64,000 nucleotides of DNA from SCTG01 sp964384595 (GTDB lineage Bacteria; Nitrospirota; Nitrospiria; Nitrospirales; NS-4). The stretch's first letter is position 1; each line of letters begins with the position of its first letter. Made by a program: the position numbers and the translations under genes. The stretch spans positions 1 through 64,000 of the forward strand of contig CAYLLY010000003.1 of NCBI GenBank assembly GCA_964384595.1. Direction: 5' to 3'. The notes beneath the pieces are model-generated. The model ran no database searches. It was not told the origin of the DNA and saw only the letters and a program-made list of their open reading frames with translations. Below are positions 59,294-64,000 of the stretch, in pieces.

Positions 59294-60247
59294 ATGCAGT
59301 ACGTCTATGGACCCGTGCTTTCGCGAAGGCTGGGCCAGTCGCTGGGGGTCGATCCGGTTCCGCTCAAGACCTGCAACCTGAACTGCGTCTACTGTCAACT
59401 CGGTCCGACACCCGTCGGCAGTTGGACGGAAGCGGTTTATCCGCCGCTCTCGGTGATCCTCATGGAAGTCGGTGAGGCCTTGGCATCGGCACAGGACCTC
59501 GACTACGTGACCATCTCCGGATCCGGTGAACCGATGCTGTATGGAGACATCGCGGCGTTAATCAGAGCTATCAAGGACATGACAGAGGTGCCGGTGGCTG
59601 TCGTCACCAATGGGACGCTGCTTACTTTCCAGACCGTGCGGGAAGCGCTGTATCAGGCCGATGTCGTGCTCCCCTCCCTGGATGCGGCCGATAACCGGAC
59701 CTACAACCGTATCGTTCGCCCTCCGGGCGGGTTGAGTGTCGAGCAGGTCATTGCCGGGCTCGCCACGTTCCGTCGGCATTTTGCCGGGCAGATCTGGCTG
59801 GAGATCATGCTGGTCCGCGGGCTGAACGACACCCCGGAGCAACTTGAACGGCTGAAGATCATGATGGACTTCATCCTGCCGGACCGCATCCATCTCAACA
59901 CCGTGGTCAGGCCGCCGGCGGTGAAATCGGCGCTGCCGGTCGCTCCGGAGCGCATGGCCGCGATCGCCGCGTACTTTGGGCCCGCTTGTGAAGTGATCGC
60001 CGAGCATCCGGACGCCGCGCCACTACCGCCCGTCGAGGCGCTGGCTGAGCGGCTCGTCGAGATCGTCACGCGCCACCCCGCGACGCTCAGCGAGCTCGCC
60101 GAGACGCTGGGGACATTACCGTCCCTGGTGGCTGGGCGCTTGGTGGAACTCGCAGCGGAAGGCGTGATCGAGACGCGGTTCCATCACGGCCGTCTGTATT
60201 ACGTCGCAAATCGCGCGAATGACGGATTGGTCGGGCTCAAGCCATGA
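59294..60247 (+). CDS. Radical SAM protein with C-terminal winged helix
   Basis: The protein has 317 residues. C27-x3-C31-x2-C34 (CNLNCVYC) binds the SAM cluster; GSGEPMLYGD is the GGEP-like motif. The C-terminal 70 residues (RHPATLSELAETLGTLPSLV then LAAEGVIETRFHHGRLYYV) form a winged helix. COG0731-like Fe-S oxidoreductases have this build. Substrate unknown. Stop and next start overlap (ATGA at 60244). Confidence 0.8.
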   Translation: MQYVYGPVLSRRLGQSLGVDPVPLKTCNLNCVYCQLGPTPVGSWTEAVYPPLSVILMEVGEALASAQDLDYVTISGSGEPMLYGDIAALIRAIKDMTEVPVAVVTNGTLLTFQTVREALYQADVVLPSLDAADNRTYNRIVRPPGGLSVEQVIAGLATFRRHFAGQIWLEIMLVRGLNDTPEQLERLKIMMDFILPDRIHLNTVVRPPAVKSALPVAPERMAAIAAYFGPACEVIAEHPDAAPLPPVEALAERLVEIVTRHPATLSELAETLGTLPSLVAGRLVELAAEGVIETRFHHGRLYYVANRANDGLVGLKP

Positions 60248-61680
60248 TGGCCGGGATGTTTTCGGCGGTGGTTTCGAGCGAGGTGGTGCCTCGATGGGGA
60301 TCCGTGTGGGTTCGAGTGCGTGACGGCCTGGCATCACTCCGGCTTGCCATTATTCTGTTCATCACGATCGCGATCGTGGCCACGATCGGCACCGTCATCC
60401 CGCAAGGCGAGCCGGGCGAACGATACGTCGGCGCATACGGGGAGGTCGTCGCGCGGTGGCTCCGGACGCTGGGCCTCACCGACCTCTATCATGCCTGGTG
60501 GTTTGCCGGGCTACTCGTCCTGCTCTGCGTCAATTCTCTCACCTGTTTTTTCAAGCGCTTTCCGGCGATCTGGCGCTCGGTCCGCCAGGACAGGACCGGC
60601 GTCACGCCGCAGTTCATTTCGAGCCTCGATCACAACCTCCGTCTGGACGCGGCGGCTGAGAAAGAATCGCTGGCCTGCGAGATCGCCGCGACGCTGGCCG
60701 GGAAAGGGTATCGCGTCCTCGTCGAGCGGGGCGCGGGAGAATTGACGTTGTTCGCGTCCAAGGGCGTCATGGGTCGAGTCGGGGCCCACGTCGCCCACCT
60801 GAGCGTTCCCGTGATCCTCCTTGGGGGGCTCATCGGAGTCCTGTTCGGGTTCAAGGATTTCGGGGCCGGTGTGGAAGGCGAGACATACTACATTGCTCAG
60901 GGCGGCTTTCATCTCAGGGTGGATCGGTTCTGGATGGATTACTACGACACGGGGGCGGTGAAATCCTACAACAGCACCCTCACGGTGGTCGACCAAGGCA
61001 AGGACATCCTTACGAAAACGATCCGAGTCAACGACCCCTTGGAGTACAAGGGCATCAGGTTCTACCAATCGAGCTATGGGGACGTGTGGGATCGTGTCGA
61101 GAAGGTACGGGTCCTTGTCTCGGACCGGGAGACAGGCCGGATGCTGCAGGACGTATTGTTGGAGTGGCGGAAAGAGACCGTGCTGGAGGACCTCGGGCTC
61201 ACCTTGGCCGCGACCGAGTTCGTGGCGGACTTCGGATTCGATCCGCACAAGAAGGCGGTGTTTTCCAAGTCGATCGAGCACCGCAACCCCGCCGTGAAAA
61301 TCACGGTCGCCGAAGGGGACCGCCTCAGAGCCTCTCCGTGGCTGCTGTACGAGTTCCCCGATCTTGTCCAGGTGCAGGGCTCGAAGTATGACTTTGAGCT
61401 TGTCGGCTATATGCCCCGAAAATTCACGGGGCTCCAGATCGCCAAGGACCCCGGCGCGTGGCTGGTCTGGGTCGGCTCCACGGCGCTGGTGGTGGGATTG
61501 ACGCTCTCGGCCTTCATCTATCACCGACGACTGTGGGTGAAGGTTCACCGCGGCAATCAGGGAAGCGTTGTGTATGTAGGAGGTTCCACCCACAAGAGCG
61601 AGATGGACTTCAGCCGCGAGTTTGCCAGCCTCGCCGAAGAGATTCGACGGTTAGGGAGCGGAGTGCAAAGCCGCCAATAG
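60244..61680 (+). CDS. resB: ResB-like cytochrome c biogenesis protein
   Basis: The protein has 478 residues with four TM helices (about 32-54, 85-105, 180-202 and 402-425) and a large periplasmic region between the third and fourth. Typical motifs: SLRLAIILFITIAIVATIGT, VIPQGEP, LGLTDLYHAWWFAGLLVLLC, and NDPLEYKGIRFYQSSYG. ResB (Ccs1) works with ResC/CcsA in system II haem attachment to c-type cytochromes. ResC is not in the window. It fits the many cytochrome c genes. Confidence 0.9.
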   Translation: MMAGMFSAVVSSEVVPRWGSVWVRVRDGLASLRLAIILFITIAIVATIGTVIPQGEPGERYVGAYGEVVARWLRTLGLTDLYHAWWFAGLLVLLCVNSLTCFFKRFPAIWRSVRQDRTGVTPQFISSLDHNLRLDAAAEKESLACEIAATLAGKGYRVLVERGAGELTLFASKGVMGRVGAHVAHLSVPVILLGGLIGVLFGFKDFGAGVEGETYYIAQGGFHLRVDRFWMDYYDTGAVKSYNSTLTVVDQGKDILTKTIRVNDPLEYKGIRFYQSSYGDVWDRVEKVRVLVSDRETGRMLQDVLLEWRKETVLEDLGLTLAATEFVADFGFDPHKKAVFSKSIEHRNPAVKITVAEGDRLRASPWLLYEFPDLVQVQGSKYDFELVGYMPRKFTGLQIAKDPGAWLVWVGSTALVVGLTLSAFIYHRRLWVKVHRGNQGSVVYVGGSTHKSEMDFSREFASLAEEIRRLGSGVQSRQ

Positions 61681-61696
61681 CAGGGAGTTGGCGGGT

Positions 61697-61773
61697 GTCC
61701 CCATCGTCTAGTCGGCCAAGGACGCGGGCCTTTCGGGCCGGAAACACGGGTTCAAATCCCGTTGGGGACTCCA
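61697..61773 (+). tRNA. tRNA-Glu (anticodon UUC)
   Basis: Acceptor stem GTCCCCA (61697-61703) pairs with TGGGGAC (61763-61769), and CCA is encoded at 61771-61773. D-stem GTC/GAC; anticodon loop CTTTCGG with TTC at 61732-61734; T-arm ACGGG/CCCGT with TTCAAAT loop. The second anticodon-stem pair is a G-G mismatch, which is unusual, as is T as discriminator base. Otherwise a normal 77-base tRNA. Confidence 0.88.
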
Positions 61774-61792
61774 CATAAGAGAGCACAACCAC

Positions 61793-63796
61793 ATGGTACG
61801 ACGTCTGGTGCCCATCGTCCTCGCGGCAGTCGTCCTGCTCCTCCAGCCGTGGCTGCTTGGGGTGTCCCCGGCTGCCGGACAGACGACCGCCGAAGGGGTC
61901 GAGGCGCTTAAGCAACTGAAGGAACGGATGGAACAGATGGAGCGCCGGCATCAGGCGGAGCGCGAGGAGATGCTGCGCCGCTTTGAGCAATTGGAGCGGG
62001 CTCTGCAAGGCGCCGGGAAGGACGCGGCCCAGGCGCCTCAAGGGCTCGGGGACAAGGCAGAAACGGGGAACCGGACGCCGACAGAGCCGCTGGAGCAAGG
62101 AGAGCGGGCGGACACCCAACGGCGGCTCGAGCAGTTGGAGCGAGCGGTCGCCGCGTCGCCTCCGCCTCCCGACCCCGAGACTTCGCTCCGCGTGAATATC
62201 CGCAAACCGAGCCGGTACACGGCCTGTCCCGGCTTCATCGGCTGCGCTCCCGAGCCGCACCTCGAACTGGAGATGCCGGCTCCGGCGAAGGGGCCGGGCT
62301 GGGAACTGGATCTCCTGGGCTACACCCGCTGGCGGTTCAATGCCCGGCATGCGTTCGGGGATACGGTGAATACCGTGGCCGGGGACGCTGGCCATATCGC
62401 CGGCGTGACCACGAAGAACAGCTCCGGCGCCTCGTTCGGCGGAAACGTGCTGGGGACCGACACCAACAGGCAGCTCAGTTTTCTCCGCTATACGGATATC
62501 CGCGGCTATGTGACCACGGCCCTGAAAAAGGCCCCCTTCATGCTGGTGTACGGGCTCGACTTCGCCGGGGACGAATTCAACGACGGCGTCCTCCTGGGAA
62601 ATGACTTGGGTCCCCTCGCGGCGGCGGGGCAACGCCAGTTCCAGGTCAACACCCAGCTTTTCTACCTTCAGTACGACGGCTGGGCCACCGTGCGGGCCGG
62701 GCGGATGCCGGGCCACCTCGGCAATGGCATCATAGGCCATATCGTGCGGGACTCCGTCACCGCCATCAAGCCCTGGACGCCGGAGTTGAGCACGCAACTG
62801 ACCTGGGTCCATGGCTCGACTGGCCGTTCGATCGACAACCAGGCCGGCGTGAGCTTCCTTCCGTTCACGGGCAATGCCGTCAGCCAGAACAGCGAGACCG
62901 CGCAGCAGAAGGTAGGGGACGTGACCGGCAAGGAGGAGAACCTGGAGGGCATCTTGCTCCTGGCCAATTACAAGATCACGCCGAGCCATCGGACCCAGGG
63001 ATTCCTCTGGCGGATGTGGGATACGACCGCCGTCGGGCGCAACAAACAGAACCAGTACGTCGACCTCAACGGGTCCGGCCTCTTCGAGTCCCGCCTGTCG
63101 GGGTCGCTGAACTATTGGTGGGAACTGGCTCACTTGCGCGGCACCTCGCCGGTGAACTCGGGTGCCGCCGGCGGCGTTGCCGGAAGGAGGGAAAGGCATC
63201 GGGCGTACCTAGCCTACTTGGACATGCAGTACACGCCTCCAGAGGCGTTCCAGCCGGTCTGGCAACGGTTCCTGTCGCCGGGGATCACGTTCGGATACGG
63301 CAGTGGAGACAACAGGCCCAACGACGAGACCAACACGAACTTCGACCAGTTGTTCGTTGACGAGGCGAGTTTCAAGTACAACTTCATTTTCTCGGACGAC
63401 GTGCATGGGTACAACGGTCGGGGGTTCGACACGCGGCGGGGCGGGGGGTTCTCGAACGTCACGTTCGCCCAGCCGTATCTCATCGTCAGGCCGACGCCCA
63501 AGCTCGAAACGCGACTGTCGTGGACCTACCTCACGGCCACCGTGTCTCAGCCGGCGGGGACGGGCGTGCTGGGGCCGCGTCCCGTGCTGAGTTCGTCGCT
63601 GGCTTACAGCACGACATCCGTTCCCGGCGATGCGACGAGGGACATCGGGCAGGAGGTGAATGTGCTCACGGATTATTACGTGACGCCTACCGCGCGTCTG
63701 TTCGCCTACTGGGGCGAGTTTTTCCCGGGCCGCCTCTACGCCCCGCATCGCGAGAATGCCATCAAGTTCGAGAGCGGTCTGGAATGGCGCTTCTGA
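61793..63796 (+). CDS. Outer-membrane beta-barrel protein with N-terminal coiled coil
   Basis: The protein has 667 residues. A signal peptide ends near GVSPAAGQ (about 29). A coiled coil (about 35-75, KQLKERMEQMERRHQAERE...) and Pro/Glu linker are followed by a long beta-barrel region with many aromatic-ended strands and C-terminal FESGLEWRF. Repeated inserts suggest a DUF1302/alginate-export-type porin. Compared with the porin-like gene at 18883 it is larger and unrelated in detail. The transported substrate is unknown. Confidence 0.8.
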   Translation: MVRRLVPIVLAAVVLLLQPWLLGVSPAAGQTTAEGVEALKQLKERMEQMERRHQAEREEMLRRFEQLERALQGAGKDAAQAPQGLGDKAETGNRTPTEPLEQGERADTQRRLEQLERAVAASPPPPDPETSLRVNIRKPSRYTACPGFIGCAPEPHLELEMPAPAKGPGWELDLLGYTRWRFNARHAFGDTVNTVAGDAGHIAGVTTKNSSGASFGGNVLGTDTNRQLSFLRYTDIRGYVTTALKKAPFMLVYGLDFAGDEFNDGVLLGNDLGPLAAAGQRQFQVNTQLFYLQYDGWATVRAGRMPGHLGNGIIGHIVRDSVTAIKPWTPELSTQLTWVHGSTGRSIDNQAGVSFLPFTGNAVSQNSETAQQKVGDVTGKEENLEGILLLANYKITPSHRTQGFLWRMWDTTAVGRNKQNQYVDLNGSGLFESRLSGSLNYWWELAHLRGTSPVNSGAAGGVAGRRERHRAYLAYLDMQYTPPEAFQPVWQRFLSPGITFGYGSGDNRPNDETNTNFDQLFVDEASFKYNFIFSDDVHGYNGRGFDTRRGGGFSNVTFAQPYLIVRPTPKLETRLSWTYLTATVSQPAGTGVLGPRPVLSSSLAYSTTSVPGDATRDIGQEVNVLTDYYVTPTARLFAYWGEFFPGRLYAPHRENAIKFESGLEWRF

Positions 63797-64000
63797 TGAC
63801 CTGCTTCGCCGAAGCGCACGACAATCCGGCCGCTCTCACGTGGCCGCCGCTCTTTCGCGATCGGCACGTGCATGTGGGGTGTCTGGTGAACATGATCGGA
63901 GAAGTGACGCGGGAAACGGAGACGCAATTGAAGGAGGCGGGGATCGAGGTGTCGCTGAGCGCCGGACCTTGGGGCGGCTTTAATTTTCTGGTCGGGCCTG
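63784..64000 (+). CDS. Truncated reading frame at the window end, unknown function
   Basis: An open frame starts at ATG 63784 or, more likely, at ATG 63796, which overlaps the TGA of the porin gene (ATGA), and runs off the window. Visible sequence includes FRDRHVHVGCLVNMIGEV and LKEAGIEVSLSAGPWGGFN, alpha/beta in character without a signal peptide. Only about 70 residues are seen, so no family can be named. Confidence 0.5.
   Translation, partial: MALLMTCFAEAHDNPAALTWPPLFRDRHVHVGCLVNMIGEVTRETETQLKEAGIEVSLSAGPWGGFNFLVGP

Overview
The window reads as one contiguous chromosomal stretch of a GC-rich bacterium. About fifty genes can be supported, most on the + strand, along with one tRNA-Glu, several sigma-54 (-24/-12) promoter candidates and several families of short palindromic repeats. 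There is no rRNA, CRISPR array, insertion sequence or phage gene. Gene content points to an aerobic or microaerobic chemolithotroph with a large periplasmic electron-transfer inventory. A cytochrome bd-like oxidase subunit in one run with c-type cytochromes and an NxrC-like haem protein recalls Nitrospira-type Nitrospirota. That assignment is inference; no phylogenetic marker was tested.

Layout. 0.1-6.4 kb: a very large multicopper oxidase (MCO; MnxG/McoA-like in size and motif layout) followed by a secreted cupredoxin/carboxypeptidase-regulatory protein. 6.4-11.2 kb: a LolA-like protein, two formylglycine-generating-enzyme (SUMF1) proteins, a HEAT-repeat protein and a lipoprotein. 11.5-15.3 kb: a sensor kinase and an NtrC-type sigma-54 activator. 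15.3-18.5 kb: a transporter-like/spermidine-synthase-like/TPR fusion carrying in-frame palindromic repeats. 18.9-22.2 kb: a porin-like protein, a [2Fe-2S] BFD-domain protein and a partner.

22.4-42.5 kb is the core: about twenty co-directional, tightly spaced genes behind a near-perfect sigma-54 promoter. The order is MauG/CcP-type dihaem protein, Rieske subunit, arsenite-oxidase/iodate-reductase-type molybdopterin subunit, amicyanin-loop cupredoxin, second dihaem protein, cytochrome c, second cupredoxin, two accessory genes, bd-like oxidase, two membrane-anchored cytochromes c, NxrC-like haem protein, dihaem lipoprotein cytochrome, receiver-like protein, two-domain MCO, cyclase-fold protein, desaturase, FAD monooxygenase and a sulfite-oxidase-like molybdoenzyme. 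The combination of Rieske + AioA-like subunit with two dihaem peroxidases resembles the known iodate-reductase (idrABP1P2) gene set, here joined to an oxygen-reducing module. It is the best candidate for an undescribed respiratory system. Its substrate cannot be told from sequence.

42.6-47.4 kb: a repeat, a 630-residue orphan protein, a SorB-like cytochrome, a metallo-beta-lactamase-fold protein and a membrane protein. 47.4-55.4 kb: a PAS-LuxR regulator, several small secreted or hypothetical proteins behind separate sigma-54 promoters, CBS-domain proteins and an AhbD/NirJ-like radical SAM enzyme. 55.4-61.7 kb: a second FAD monooxygenase, a HydG-like radical SAM protein without hydrogenase genes nearby, a Usp/PCP-reductase/zinc-ribbon fusion, another radical SAM protein and ResB. 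The window ends with tRNA-Glu, an outer-membrane barrel protein and a truncated reading frame.

Working model (inference): periplasmic MCOs and the Rieske/molybdopterin enzyme exchange electrons with amicyanin-type cupredoxins and c-type cytochromes, which feed the bd-like oxidase. The NtrC-type two-component system at 11.5-15.3 kb is a plausible activator of the sigma-54 promoters, but it is not shown to be so.
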